Notes: generated from the sequence alone by a model not told the origin. Positions 42,773-52,420 are shown, numbered from the stretch's first letter. The stretch is DNA of 64,000 nt from Proteobacteria bacterium SG_bin4 (GCA_002083395.1 LWDH01000049.1:1-64000); one strand, 5' to 3'. Numbers and translations are program-made.

Positions 42773-42928
42773 CTGACGTGTTTGTTCAAGCCAGTCAATT
42801 CAAAAGTTCGTGCATTCCCAATGCCCCCAAAGTCGGCTGGCGGTTTCTAATCGCTGTGCGGTGGTTGGCGCGCACCGCCGGATGCGGCAGCCAAAGTCTG
42901 GTTGGATGAATTGAAAATGATCCCATAG
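42773..42928 (+). pseudogene. Decayed copy of the nadE 3' end
   Basis: About 155 bases align with 35586-35741, the last 150 bases of nadE, at roughly 75-80 percent identity by eye, including long shared blocks such as TGCATTCCCAATGCCCC and TGGCGCGCACCG. It has at least a 1-base and a 2-base deletion, so it cannot be read through, but ends like nadE with GATCCCATAG. It lies 20 bases after the lipoprotein gene and 12 before the convergent DUF2130 gene. It marks the right edge of the block 35.8-42.8 kb. Confidence 0.85.
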
Positions 42929-42939
42929 GCCCATCCGGT

Positions 42940-44223
42940 TTATGGCTGCTCATTCTTGTCTTCTAGAAGGGATAACTCCAAACCCTCGATCTCCTGCAAC
43001 GATTTTCCGGCAATGCCCTGCAAATCTCCATACATTCCAACCGTAGCCCCCATCACACGCTCAATCTGCTCTTCGCGCTTGGCCCACTGCTTCATAATCG
43101 CTTTGCGTTCTTTATCAAGGTCTTCCTGCATGGTGGAAAAGGCTTCAACAATGGCTTCCACGCGCTGGCGGAAGCGCGGGCCGGTGAGGTATTGGTAGAC
43201 CATTTCGGTTTTGCTTTGCTGGCCTTCGGAGGATTGACGCGCCAGCGCGATCTCCAGCAAGGATTGGCGCAGAATCATGGCGACCGGCAATGCGGCGCGC
43301 GGGTGAGTGACCCAGACGCCTTCGATCAATTCAAAGGTTTCCACGCCTTTCGGCAAGGTATGGCTAACAATGACCGCCACTTCCGCTTTGGCGGCGCGCT
43401 GATCATCGCGCAGTTTCACCAGCCAGGCATCGCTCCAGTTTTTGGTGCGCTTGAATTCCCATAACAAGGTACCGCCAATTTGACCGCCCGATCCAATTAC
43501 GCGATGCAATACATCGCCGCCGAATTCGCCTTTCGGCACCGGTTCGATGGCATCGAACGGAAATTTCAGTCGTAACAGGTTTTCCAGTTCGAGCTCCTGA
43601 ACTTCTCCTTGCAATTGCTGCGAACCTTGCTCGGCACGGCGCTTCAGGTCTTCGATCTGTTTCTGCATCGCAGCGATGGTCTGTTCCTTTTCCAGCACCT
43701 TGAGCTTCTGTTCGTCTTCGGCTTCCTTTCTGGCCAATTGCCGCGCTTCCGTCAATCCGTCCTGCACCCGCTTGGCGACCGTCAGTTCCAATTCGCGCTT
43801 GGCATCGTCGAGTTCGCGCTGTTTTTTGATGAGTTCGGCTTGCGCCTGTTGTGCTTGCGCCAACTTTTCATCACGCACCTTGAGCACTTCTTGCAACTCG
43901 GCCAGCTCCCGCGCTTTGCTTTCCAATTCCGCTGCGCTGGCCAGTTTGGCTTTGCGCGATTCTTCCGCGATTACCCGCACGCGCTCCGCTTTTAACTGCT
44001 CGGACACTTGCAGAGCCACTTGATCGTCGAGCTTTCGCTTTTCTTCCGCTAACCACTTTTCCTTGTCGCGCATCACCTGCTCACGTTGCTGAATCTCGCT
44101 ATCTTTCTGCGCCAGCCGCTGTTCGAATTGCTTGCGGGTCGATTCGATCAGCGGCGCCGCCAGTGATTCGGTCAGTTTGATTTCGCTTTTGCAATTCGGG
44201 CAAGTAATCGTCGGTTCTGTCAT
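42940..44223 (-). CDS. DUF2130 coiled-coil protein
   Basis: 427 residues. N-terminal CXXC pair (ITCPNCKSEIKL, about 7-18), then a long charged coiled coil (about 30-215, rich in Gln, Lys, Glu and Ala), then the DUF2130 domain (LRLKFPFDAIEPVPKGEFGG, GTLLWEFKRTKNWSDAWLVK, VIVSHTLPKGVETFELIEGV), which has a restriction-endonuclease-like pattern D/E...E-x-K (WEFKRTKNW). Ends with another short coil. The family's function is not established; nuclease activity is only suggested by the fold. Convergent with the lipoprotein gene through the nadE remnant. Confidence 0.85.
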   Translation of the reverse strand: MTEPTITCPNCKSEIKLTESLAAPLIESTRKQFEQRLAQKDSEIQQREQVMRDKEKWLAEEKRKLDDQVALQVSEQLKAERVRVIAEESRKAKLASAAELESKARELAELQEVLKVRDEKLAQAQQAQAELIKKQRELDDAKRELELTVAKRVQDGLTEARQLARKEAEDEQKLKVLEKEQTIAAMQKQIEDLKRRAEQGSQQLQGEVQELELENLLRLKFPFDAIEPVPKGEFGGDVLHRVIGSGGQIGGTLLWEFKRTKNWSDAWLVKLRDDQRAAKAEVAVIVSHTLPKGVETFELIEGVWVTHPRAALPVAMILRQSLLEIALARQSSEGQQSKTEMVYQYLTGPRFRQRVEAIVEAFSTMQEDLDKERKAIMKQWAKREEQIERVMGATVGMYGDLQGIAGKSLQEIEGLELSLLEDKNEQP

Positions 44224-44406
44224 TACAATTTTTCCCTTTTAATGCGGCAACATTTGCCGGTCTTGCCGGCGGCTCGCCATACAACAAACAACCAAGTAGC
44301 GCCAACCCCAATCAGCATGCGCTCACCAACGGTTGGCATGATCATTGCTGTCAACCCTAGCAGTAACTCATTATAAACCGGCAGTACTCAACCTTCAGGA
44401 ATCCCT

Positions 44407-45372
44407 ATGAAAAATAAATACGAAAGTTTGGAACTCGGTCAATTCATACCGCTGCATTATCATCACAACATGCTGAATGATACCGTGCGTATGCAAGGAT
44501 TTAAGGATGCGATTGATTTAGCGGTCAAACCCGGCGCCAAGGTGTTGGAGCTGGGCGGCGGCACCGGCGTGCAATCATTCTTTGCCGCGCAAAAAGCGCA
44601 AAAAGTGTATTGTGTCGAGCGCAACCCGGAATTGATTAGCGCCGCACGCAATCTCCTGGCGCAAAACCAAAACGGCGACAAGGTTGAGATTATCCAAGCC
44701 GACGCCATGCATTACCTGCCGCCGGAACCGGTCGATGTGGTGATTTGTGAAATGCTGCATACCGGTTTGTTACGGGAAAAGCAAATGCCTGTTATCGATT
44801 CCTTTAAAAAACGATACTGGAAAAAGTTTGGCGGCCCGCTACCCATCTTTGTACCGGAAGCCAGTATCCAGGCGATTCAACCGATCGAACATAACTTTCA
44901 TTTTGCAGGTTTTTACGCGCCGACGATTCAATTCCAGGATCCCTACTATATACAGGAACGAAGCAAAGGCTTGGGAAACCCCGAAGTATTTCAATTACTG
45001 GCTTACGCCGAGCCTTATAGCCAAACCTGCGAATGCAAAGAAGAAATCCTTATTACCGAAGATGGTCAGTTAAATGCTTTGCGGCTGATCACCAAAAATT
45101 TACTGGCCATCAATGTGACGACGTGCAGCACCATTGACTGGCACACGCAATACATCGTTTTCCCGTTATCAAAACCAATCAAGGTTTCCAAAGGCGATCA
45201 TGTTTCCATCCGCTTCAGTTACCAAGGCGGCGCACCCCTGAATGCATTCTCTGACTCACTGCAAGTCCGTCTGATCAGCAAGCAGACACCGGTCTTGGAA
45301 CTGGCGCTGGAAGCGTTGAGCCAATCAACGAAATCCCCGTCAGAGCTGACAGAAAATGCCGGGATAATGTAA
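44407..45372 (+). CDS. SAM-dependent methyltransferase, PRMT-like
   Basis: 321 residues. Motif I VLELGGGTGVQSFFAA (about 47-61), acidic residue at the end of strand 2 (VYCVERNPEL, Glu71), motif QADAMHYLP and the segment VDVVICEMLHTGLLREKQ (109-126). The last resembles the double-Glu loop of protein arginine methyltransferases, and the beta-rich C-terminal half (170-310) also agrees with PRMT architecture. In bacteria such proteins are often called 50S L11 methyltransferase-like; the substrate is unknown. Ends before a strong terminator. Confidence 0.75.
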   Translation: MKNKYESLELGQFIPLHYHHNMLNDTVRMQGFKDAIDLAVKPGAKVLELGGGTGVQSFFAAQKAQKVYCVERNPELISAARNLLAQNQNGDKVEIIQADAMHYLPPEPVDVVICEMLHTGLLREKQMPVIDSFKKRYWKKFGGPLPIFVPEASIQAIQPIEHNFHFAGFYAPTIQFQDPYYIQERSKGLGNPEVFQLLAYAEPYSQTCECKEEILITEDGQLNALRLITKNLLAINVTTCSTIDWHTQYIVFPLSKPIKVSKGDHVSIRFSYQGGAPLNAFSDSLQVRLISKQTPVLELALEALSQSTKSPSELTENAGIM

Positions 45373-45392
45373 GTACCTGTTGTGATAGATAA

Positions 45393-45429
45393 CAATAATA
45401 ACCCGCCATCATAAGGCGGGTTATTATTG
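45393..45429 (+). terminator. Rho-independent terminator after the methyltransferase gene
   Basis: CAATAATAACCCGCC (45393-45407), loop ATCATAA, GGCGGGTTATTATTG (45415-45429): 15 perfect pairs with a GC core, and a T-rich 3' arm (TTATTATT). Located 20 bases after the stop codon. Confidence 0.85.
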
Positions 45430-45618
45430 AATCGTCCGAACAAGCTTAAGAAAAGAAACCGGTAATTAAATTCTTCTGTTACTCGATACAAAGCCTATCA
45501 AATTCAATCCTGCTAACTACTAGCCATTAGGCCGCAAATGGTAGTTTTTTGGACAAACCTCATTACAGCAAGAAAAAAATCAAGACTCTAGACTATCAGA
45601 AACGGTCTGTTAGTCTAG

Positions 45619-45761
45619 GGAAATGCTGATTAATTGCCTGCGCAAGCGACTCGCTGTGTTGGGTGGTGTTCAAAAATTCGCCTATCGCTATGATATGTTT
45701 CGTTTCTTGCGCTCCATCTGCCTTGCATCTCATCTTGCTCGGTGAATTAATCAGCGTTTCC
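45619..45761. mobile_element. MITE-like element, copy 2
   Basis: 143 bp, as long as copy 1. Ends GGAAATGCTGATTAATT (45619-45635) and AATTAATCAGCGTTTCC (45745-45761), inverted repeats with one mismatch. Interior similar to copy 1 (TAATTGCCTGCGCAAGCGA, then GCCTATCGCTATGATATGTTTCG). Flanks CTAG / TTGG no longer form a perfect duplication, so it is older or its ends have changed. No coding capacity. The rest of the 450-base gap (45373-45822) contains only the terminator. Confidence 0.7.
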
Positions 45762-45822
45762 TTGGAGCCTACATTATTTTTCAGTTTGGTACTTTATTTA
45801 CGGCATATTAGACAACTATCCA

Positions 45823-46590
45823 TCACCCCAGCCCAGGCCAATAATGGCTATCCGGCAGCGGCCGCTTGCCGAAGATCGCCTGGCCGACGCGTACCACGGT
45901 AGCCCCTTCTTCGATGGCGAGTTCGTAGTCGCCGGACATGCCCATCGACAGTTCGTCGAACGATAATCCCGCAGGGGCTTCCTGGCGCAGCATGGCTTGA
46001 ATGTTGCGCATTTTGACGAAACATTCGCGCACGCGGTCGTGGTCGGAGGAGAAAATCGCGAGCGTCATCAACCCCTTGATGCGCAGTGATGAAAATTGCG
46101 GCAAGTGTTGCACGAAATCACGCACGGCCTCAGGCGGCAGACCGAATTTGCTTTCTTCGCCGGAGCTGTTGACCTGCACATAGACGTCGATCGCGCGGCC
46201 TTCGTTTTGCAGACGTTTGTCGAGTTCTTCGGCGACTTTGAGGCTGTCGAGCGCCTGGAATTCATTGGCAAAACGCGCCAGGTATTTGGCTTTGTTGGTT
46301 TGCAAATGGCCGATGATCGACCATTTGATGCCCAAATCGGCAAGCACCTCGGATTTTTCACGTGCTTCCTGAATTTTGTTTTCACCCATTTCATGAACAC
46401 CGGCGGCATAGGCGATACGCAGCCGTTCCGCGGATACGGTTTTGGTTACGGGGAGCAACCGCACGCTGGCTGGATCGCGACCGGCTTTCTTGCAGGCATC
46501 CACGATGCGCTGCTTGACGGTGGCGAGGTTGTTTTTGATGTCGGTCAGTTGTTGTTCGGCGTTGAGTTCCACGGCGGTCTCCTGGTTCAT
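45823..46590 (-). CDS. yggS: YggS-family PLP homeostasis protein
   Basis: 255 residues from the ATG at 46590 (MNQETAVELNAEQQL), with AGGAG 10 bases upstream; further upstream codons overlap the next gene. The PLP Lys is in RLLPVTKTVSAE and the barrel motifs are HEMGENKIQEAREK, WSIIGHLQTNKAKYL, KFGLPPEAV, SMGMSGDYELAIEEGATVVRVGQAIFG. The family (PLPBP) binds PLP and balances vitamin B6 and amino acid pools without known catalysis. The start overlaps the preceding gene by 4 bases. Confidence 0.95.
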   Translation of the reverse strand: MNQETAVELNAEQQLTDIKNNLATVKQRIVDACKKAGRDPASVRLLPVTKTVSAERLRIAYAAGVHEMGENKIQEAREKSEVLADLGIKWSIIGHLQTNKAKYLARFANEFQALDSLKVAEELDKRLQNEGRAIDVYVQVNSSGEESKFGLPPEAVRDFVQHLPQFSSLRIKGLMTLAIFSSDHDRVRECFVKMRNIQAMLRQEAPAGLSFDELSMGMSGDYELAIEEGATVVRVGQAIFGKRPLPDSHYWPGLG

Positions 46591-46982
46591 GATGCGGATG
46601 CTCCTGTTATTTTTGTGGCTTGATGAAATACCATTTTCCATTGATTATCCCGGCGCTGCCATAGCGAAGTGCGGATCGATCCCGGTGTTGGGTTGCTTGC
46701 TGTATCCGGTTTCTGCAGGGTGTAAATAGCCAGCAACAGATCATCACCCAGCACTTTGACGCGAAAATCCCGGAATGCCCAGTGTGAGCCTGGGTCTTTG
46801 CGTTTTAACCAATCGATCACCTCGGCACGACTATGCAATTGCCCTTGATTGTCGATTTCCTCAAAATTCTGCGCCAGTAGCTCGTCGATCAATCCGGAAT
46901 GCGTGTTCAGATCACTTTGCAGCAGATCAAGTTCCAGCCGTTGAATCTGGTCACTCAATTGGCCTGTTGCGCTGTTTTCCAT
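46587..46982 (-). CDS. NTF2-like (DUF4440) small protein
   Basis: 131 residues. Pattern of the SnoaL/DUF4440 NTF2-like cone: LELDLLQSDLNTHSGLIDEL, then a Phe/Ile-rich middle (FEEIDNQGQLHSRAEVIDWL) and TSLWQRRDNQWKMVFHQATK. No catalytic residues can be named; such proteins bind small ligands. It is translationally coupled to yggS (ATGA overlap) and starts 9 bases after metG's stop, so metG, this gene and yggS probably form one operon. Confidence 0.75.
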   Translation of the reverse strand: MENSATGQLSDQIQRLELDLLQSDLNTHSGLIDELLAQNFEEIDNQGQLHSRAEVIDWLKRKDPGSHWAFRDFRVKVLGDDLLLAIYTLQKPDTASNPTPGSIRTSLWQRRDNQWKMVFHQATKITGASAS

Positions 46983-46991
46983 ACTTGGGAG

Positions 46992-49100
46992 TTACTTGAC
47001 CCGCATACCGGGCTGCGCGCCGCCATCCGGCGACAGAATGAACAATTCACCAGGATTGCCGCCACCCGCGGCGAGCACCATGCCTTCCGATAGACCGAAT
47101 TTCATTTGCCGTGGTGCCAAGTTGGCGACCATCACGGTCAAGCGCCCTTTCAGTTGTTCCGGGTCATACGCGGATTTGATGCCGGCAAAGACGGTACGCT
47201 GTTCGTTGCCGATGTCGAGCGTCAGTTTCAAGAGTTTCTCCGCGCCTGGTACATGCTCGGCGTTGACGATTTTGGCGACGCGCAGGTCGATTTTGCTGAA
47301 GTCGTCGATGGAAATGGTTTCGGCAATCGGGGCAATCTGGCTGGCAGCATGCTGTTGTTTTTCTGCGTGCCGTGCGGGTGATTGCGCTGGCGCTGCAGCC
47401 AGGCTTTGCGTATTGGCGGCGATCAGCGCATCGATTTGCTTAACTTCAATACGCGTCATCAAATGTTGATACGTGTTAATCGCGTGGCCCGCAGGCAGCA
47501 ACAGGCTCGATACCGGTTGATCGGCGGACAATTGCGGCCAGGTTAACGGTTCGCAATTAAGAAACGCCTCGATCTGCTGCACCGTGCCGGGCAGAATCGG
47601 CTTCAAATACCGCGCCAGCAGATAAAACAATTGAATGCCAAGGCTGCACGCACGGTGCAAATCGTCGCTTCGATCCGGTTGCTTGGCGATCTCCCACGGC
47701 GCCAGATGATGGATCATTTCGTTGGCTTCGTCGGCGAACTTCATGATCTGGCGGATCGCAGCTGAAAACTCGCGATCCTCGAATGCTTGTTCGATCGCAT
47801 CAGGACGCCAGCTAGAAAAATGCTCGTCGACCATCGCTTGCAATACCTGGTATTGTTCTCCCGCAACTAATTTGCCGTCGAAACGCTTGGTGATGAATCC
47901 CGCACAGCGGCTAGCGATGTTAATGAATTTGCCGACCAGATCGGAATTGACGCGTGCGACAAAATCTTCCAGATTCAGGTCGATATCCTCCAAGGTGCTA
48001 TTGAGTTTTGCGGCGTAGTAATAGCGCAGCCATTCGGGGTTGAGCCCTTGCTTCAGATAGCTTTCTGCGGTGATAAACGTTCCGCGCGATTTGCTCATTT
48101 TTTCGCCGTTCACTGTCAAGAAACCATGCGCGAAAATCTTGGTCGGTGTTCGATAACCGGCATTTTTCAGCATCGCCGGCCAGAACAATGCGTGGAAGTA
48201 CAAAATATCCTTGCCGATGAAATGGTACAGTTCCGCGTCCGATTGCGGTTGCCAGTAGTCGTCGAACCGGATATTTTCGCGCTCGCACAAGTTCTTGAAG
48301 CTACCCATGTAACCGATCGGTGCATCAAGCCAGACGTAGAAATACTTACCCGGTGCACCGGGAATCTCAAAACCGAAATACGGCGCATCGCGCGAAATAT
48401 CCCAATCCGAGAGTTTGTTTTCCCCGGCTTCACCGACCCATTCGCGCATTTTGTTGGCAGCTTCCGGTTGTAAGTGATCACCGTCACATGCCCACTGCCG
48501 CAGAAAATCAGCACAACGCGCATCGGATAAGCTAAAGAAATAATGTTCGGACGATTTGCTGACCGGTTTCGCGCCGGATACCGCAGAATAAGGATTCTTC
48601 AGTTCGGTCGGCGCATACGCCGCGCCGCAGATTTCACAGGAATCACCGTACTGGTCTTTGGCGCCGCATTTCGGACATTCACCTTTGACAAAACGATCCG
48701 GCAGAAACATATTTTTGACCGGATCGTAGAGCTGTTCGATACCGCGCACCGCGATCAAACCCGCGGCTTTTAATTTATGGTAAATATCTTCGGAGAAATG
48801 CCGCGTTTCCGGCGAATGCGTACTGTAGTAATTGTCGAATTGGATATGGAAACCAGTAAAATCCCCGTGATGTTCGGCATGAACACGCGCAATCAATGCT
48901 TCCGGTGTGATGCCTTCTTTTTCCGCACGCAGCATAATCGGCGTGCCATGCGTATCGTCGGCACACACATAATGCACCTTGTGGCCACGCATTTTCTGGA
49001 AACGCACCCAGATATCCGTTTGAATATACTCCACCAAGTGGCCTAAATGGATGCTGCCGTTGGCGTAGGGCAACGCGGAAGTCACCAGAATTTTTCGCAT
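46992..49100 (-). CDS. metG: Methionyl-tRNA synthetase with C-terminal tRNA-binding domain
   Basis: 702 residues from the ATG at 49100 (MRKILVTSALPYANGSIHLG). Class I synthetase: HIGH-type motif HLGHLVE, a zinc knob with two Cys pairs (CPKCGAKDQYGDSCEICG), the anticodon-arm helical part and KMSKSRGTF. The last 105 residues form a Trbp111-like OB domain (FSKIDLRVAKIVNAEHVPGA), which dimerises and raises tRNA affinity. Length is typical of the long form. Divergent from mrp with about 130 bases between them. Confidence 0.97.
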   Translation of the reverse strand: MRKILVTSALPYANGSIHLGHLVEYIQTDIWVRFQKMRGHKVHYVCADDTHGTPIMLRAEKEGITPEALIARVHAEHHGDFTGFHIQFDNYYSTHSPETRHFSEDIYHKLKAAGLIAVRGIEQLYDPVKNMFLPDRFVKGECPKCGAKDQYGDSCEICGAAYAPTELKNPYSAVSGAKPVSKSSEHYFFSLSDARCADFLRQWACDGDHLQPEAANKMREWVGEAGENKLSDWDISRDAPYFGFEIPGAPGKYFYVWLDAPIGYMGSFKNLCERENIRFDDYWQPQSDAELYHFIGKDILYFHALFWPAMLKNAGYRTPTKIFAHGFLTVNGEKMSKSRGTFITAESYLKQGLNPEWLRYYYAAKLNSTLEDIDLNLEDFVARVNSDLVGKFINIASRCAGFITKRFDGKLVAGEQYQVLQAMVDEHFSSWRPDAIEQAFEDREFSAAIRQIMKFADEANEMIHHLAPWEIAKQPDRSDDLHRACSLGIQLFYLLARYLKPILPGTVQQIEAFLNCEPLTWPQLSADQPVSSLLLPAGHAINTYQHLMTRIEVKQIDALIAANTQSLAAAPAQSPARHAEKQQHAASQIAPIAETISIDDFSKIDLRVAKIVNAEHVPGAEKLLKLTLDIGNEQRTVFAGIKSAYDPEQLKGRLTVMVANLAPRQMKFGLSEGMVLAAGGGNPGELFILSPDGGAQPGMRVK

Positions 49101-49232
49101 GTTCATTCGCTCTAAATGCACCAGGTCAAATAAATATCAATTGTAACAAACTGTGTGCGCATTCCCGATATTTGTTACCATCCATGCATTAAATTGTTCG
49201 CCTCAAGCAGGCAGTATTAAAGGAGTTTTGTA

Positions 49233-50321
49233 GTGACTATTTCCGAGCAGCAGATTCAATCCGCACTGAAACAAACCATTGATCCAACCACGAACAAAGA
49301 TTATGTGACCGCCAAATCGGTCAACAGCATTCAAATTAGCGGAAACAACGTAACTGTCGCCATTGAATTGGGTTATCCCGCCAACAGCGTGAAGCATCAG
49401 GTGCAACAGCAGATCACCGACGCGTTGCGTTCGATACCGGACATCGGCGGGATTCAGGTCACGGTCAGCAGCAAAATCATTCCACACAGCGTGCAGCGCG
49501 GTGTCAAATTGATTCCCGGCGTGAAAAACATCATCGCCGTGGCCTCGGGCAAAGGCGGCGTCGGCAAATCGGCGACGGCGGTCAATTTGGCGCTGGCACT
49601 GGCATCTGAAGGCGCTTCTGTCGGCATCCTTGACGCCGACATTTACGGCCCGTCGCAACCGCAAATGCTGGGTATCACCGGTCACCCGGAATCGCTCGAC
49701 GGAAAGTCGATGGAGCCGATGCACGCACATGGTATTCAGGCAATGTCGATCGGAATGCTCGTTGACGTCGAAACACCGATGGTGTGGCGCGGACCGATGG
49801 TGACGCAAGCCTTGCAGCAACTGTTAAATGATACCAATTGGAAAGATCTGGATTATTTGGTGGTGGACTTACCTCCCGGCACCGGCGATATTCAATTGAC
49901 GCTGGCGCAAAAGATTCCGGTGACAGGCGCCGTCATTGTCACCACACCGCAAGACATCGCTTTGCTCGATGCCCGCAAAGGTCTCAAAATGTTTGAGAAA
50001 GTCGGTATTCCGATTTTGGGAATCGTCGAAAACATGAGCACGCATACCTGCTCGAAATGCGGTCATACCGAACCGATTTTTGGCACCGGCGGCGGTGAAA
50101 AAATGTGCAAGGACTATAACGTTGAATTGCTGGGCGCATTACCGCTCGATATCAAAATCCGCGAGCATACCGACGCCGGTAAGCCCAGCGTGATTTCCGA
50201 GCCGAACGGCAAAATCGCGGAAATTTATAAACTGATTGCACGGCGAGTGGCTGTAAAAATTGCCGAATCGGCGGAGGATCATTCGGAGCTGTTCGCCAAA
50301 ATTATCATGGAAGACAATTAA
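49233..50321 (+). CDS. mrp: Fe-S cluster carrier ATPase Mrp/ApbC
   Basis: 362 residues from a GTG at 49233, with AAAGGAG 7 bases upstream. N-terminal DUF59/MIP18-like domain (about 1-85), then a deviant Walker A P-loop GKGGVGKSATAVNLA (about 108), switch region DADIYGPSQP and the metal-binding pair CSKCGHTEP (about 274). Carries and transfers Fe-S clusters. Despite the historical name, it has no relation to the FMN transferase ApbE in this window. The dcd gene follows after 12 bases. Confidence 0.95.
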   Translation: MTISEQQIQSALKQTIDPTTNKDYVTAKSVNSIQISGNNVTVAIELGYPANSVKHQVQQQITDALRSIPDIGGIQVTVSSKIIPHSVQRGVKLIPGVKNIIAVASGKGGVGKSATAVNLALALASEGASVGILDADIYGPSQPQMLGITGHPESLDGKSMEPMHAHGIQAMSIGMLVDVETPMVWRGPMVTQALQQLLNDTNWKDLDYLVVDLPPGTGDIQLTLAQKIPVTGAVIVTTPQDIALLDARKGLKMFEKVGIPILGIVENMSTHTCSKCGHTEPIFGTGGGEKMCKDYNVELLGALPLDIKIREHTDAGKPSVISEPNGKIAEIYKLIARRVAVKIAESAEDHSELFAKIIMEDN

Positions 50322-50333
50322 GGATAGCAAAAC

Positions 50334-50900
50334 ATGACTATCAAATCAGATAAGTGGATACGCCGCATGGCACTGGAGCACGGCATGATCCAACCGTTTG
50401 AACCCGATCAGATCCGTCACAAGGATGATCAACGTATCGTCTCGTACGGTACATCGAGCTACGGCTACGATATCCGCTGCTCCGACGAGTTTAAGCTGTT
50501 CACCAATATCAACACGACGATTGTCGATCCGAAAAATTTCGACCCGAATTCGTTCATCGATATCAAAAGCGATATTTGTATCATTCCACCGAATTCTTTT
50601 GCGCTTGCTCGCACTGTCGAATATTTCCGCATTCCACGCAATGTGCTGACGATTTGCCTGGGAAAATCAACGTACGCGCGTTGCGGCATCATCGTCAATG
50701 TCACACCGTTTGAACCAGAGTGGGAAGGCTATGTAACCCTGGAATTTTCCAATACTACGCCACTCCCAGCAAAAATCTACGCCAATGAAGGTGTCGCGCA
50801 AGTGATCTTTTTTGAATCGGACGAAATCTGCGAAACTTCCTATAAAGATCGCGGCGGTAAATATCAGGGACAGCACGGCGTTACGCTGCCAAAAATTTAA
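50334..50900 (+). CDS. dcd: dCTP deaminase
   Basis: 188 residues, converts dCTP to dUTP for thymidylate synthesis (ThyA is encoded 4 kb away). Motifs: IVSYGTSSYGYDIRCSDEF, FALARTVEYFRIPRNVL, KSTYARCGIIVNVTPFEPEW with the conserved Glu, and the C-terminal GKYQGQHGVTLPKI. Length equals the family. AAGGA precedes the ATG. Same operon as mrp. Confidence 0.97.
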   Translation: MTIKSDKWIRRMALEHGMIQPFEPDQIRHKDDQRIVSYGTSSYGYDIRCSDEFKLFTNINTTIVDPKNFDPNSFIDIKSDICIIPPNSFALARTVEYFRIPRNVLTICLGKSTYARCGIIVNVTPFEPEWEGYVTLEFSNTTPLPAKIYANEGVAQVIFFESDEICETSYKDRGGKYQGQHGVTLPKI

Positions 50901-50928
50901 GATTTTAATCTTATGGAGGCGCGCTTTA

Positions 50929-52185
50929 ATGTTGACGCTGAAAGAACTGCGGTTAATTCCAAAACTTTCTGCCCTATGGCTGCTGATACTATTCTCTTCA
51001 ACATGCCTGGCGGATGCGCTCAGACACATCTCCTTGCCTCGTACCGGCTTGGAGCCGAAAGACATCGCTGTCATCATCAATGACAGCGATCCATTATCCC
51101 GTCAGATCGGTAATTACTATCAATCAGCGCGAAAGATTCCACCAGTCAATATCATTCGCATCCGTTTCCAACCCGGCCACAGCGAAATCACACCTGATGA
51201 TTTTGCAAAACTGAAAGCTATTATCGATCAAAAAACACCGGATTACGTCCAAGCGTTTGCCGTCGCTTGGGCAGCTCCTTACCGGGTTGGCTGCATGTCG
51301 TTAACGGCGGCTTTGGCTTTCGGTTTCGATCACAAATATTGCGCTGAAACTTGTGCGCCCACCGCGCTAAGCCCTTATTTCAATTCGCCCGGCACTAGGC
51401 CCTATACCGATTATAGAGTCCGACCAGCCATGATGCTGGCCGGCGCTTCTTTCGAGGACGCCAAGGCGTTGATCGACCGCGGCATCCGTTCCGATCAGTC
51501 TTTCCCCAAAGGCCAAGCCTATTTACTAAGTACCCCCGATACCGCACGTAATAGCCGCGCACCAGGGTTTCAGCTAGCAAAAGAAGAATTCGCCGAAGTG
51601 TTTCCAATACAAATCCTTGAAACCGATCACATTGCCGACCGTGACGATGTGCTCTTTTATTTCACCGGGCTAATCAGAGTACCTATGCTTGATACCTTGC
51701 ATTTCCTGCCAGGCGCAATCGCGGATCATTTGACATCTTTTGGCGGCATGCTGACAGATTCCTTGCAGATGAGCAGCTTGCGCTGGCTGGAAGCAGGCGC
51801 AACCGCTAGTTATGGAACCGCTGTAGAGCCCTGCAGCTTTCCACAAAAATTTCCTGCGCCTGCAGTTGCGATGTTCTACTATGCAACAGGAGCCAGTGTT
51901 ATCGAAGCATACTGGAAAAGTGTTGCCTGGCCGGGCCAGGGTGTGTTTATCGGAGAACCTCTGGCAAAGCCTTTTGCACCGTTATTGCGTGAAGTTGCTC
52001 CTGGTCGTTTTGAACTTAAGATTTTCTCACCACGCACCGGACGGTTAAGGATGGAAAAATCAACTTCTGCCGCAGGCCCTTTTAAGCTCATCCCACGGCA
52101 AACGTTGATTCGACGGGGTGAAAATCTTCTACACCTCCACTTCGATGAAAAAATAGATGGTTATTTACGTTTACAATGGAACTGA
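50929..52185 (+). CDS. TIGR03790-family secreted protein
   Basis: 418 residues from the ATG at 50929, with GGAGG 9 bases upstream; an in-frame extension would overlap dcd. Signal peptide (SALWLLILFSSTCLA). The mature protein shows the pattern of TIGR03790: LPRTGLEPKDIAVIINDSDP, YYQSARKIPPVNIIRI, AVAWAAPYRVGCMSLTAAL and a C-terminal segment GASVIEAYWKSVAWPGQGVF. Several Cys (YCAETCAPTAL) suggest disulfides. The fold reminds me of caspase-like/gingipain-type hydrolases, but I cannot point to a His-Cys dyad with certainty. Function unknown. No partner gene next to it. Confidence 0.7.
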   Translation: MLTLKELRLIPKLSALWLLILFSSTCLADALRHISLPRTGLEPKDIAVIINDSDPLSRQIGNYYQSARKIPPVNIIRIRFQPGHSEITPDDFAKLKAIIDQKTPDYVQAFAVAWAAPYRVGCMSLTAALAFGFDHKYCAETCAPTALSPYFNSPGTRPYTDYRVRPAMMLAGASFEDAKALIDRGIRSDQSFPKGQAYLLSTPDTARNSRAPGFQLAKEEFAEVFPIQILETDHIADRDDVLFYFTGLIRVPMLDTLHFLPGAIADHLTSFGGMLTDSLQMSSLRWLEAGATASYGTAVEPCSFPQKFPAPAVAMFYYATGASVIEAYWKSVAWPGQGVFIGEPLAKPFAPLLREVAPGRFELKIFSPRTGRLRMEKSTSAAGPFKLIPRQTLIRRGENLLHLHFDEKIDGYLRLQWN

Positions 52186-52392
52186 AGTTTTATTACCTTA
52201 CCTCGGAAACACATGATCATTTTCTAAATAGCTTCTGATCGCTTATCCAGCCATCGTCTTTTTCCAATAAAAAGCGCTAAACTTTTTTTTAAAATACCCG
52301 TCTAATGCCGCATATAAATAGATATATATAACTTATTGTTTTTTAAAAAACTATTTTGATGAATAAAAGATTATAAAAATTTTAAAAAATAC

Positions 52393-52420
52393 TTGATTTG
52401 CACACAATGCAGACTATAAT
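52393..52420 (+). promoter_or_regulatory. Sigma-70 promoter for the ornithine decarboxylase operon
   Basis: -35 TTGATT (52393-52398), 16-bp spacer, perfect -10 TATAAT (52415-52420). The DNA upstream (52320-52392) is a run of A/T tracts that could be an UP element. Transcription would start near 52427, about 38 bases before the leader ORF. Confidence 0.75.
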
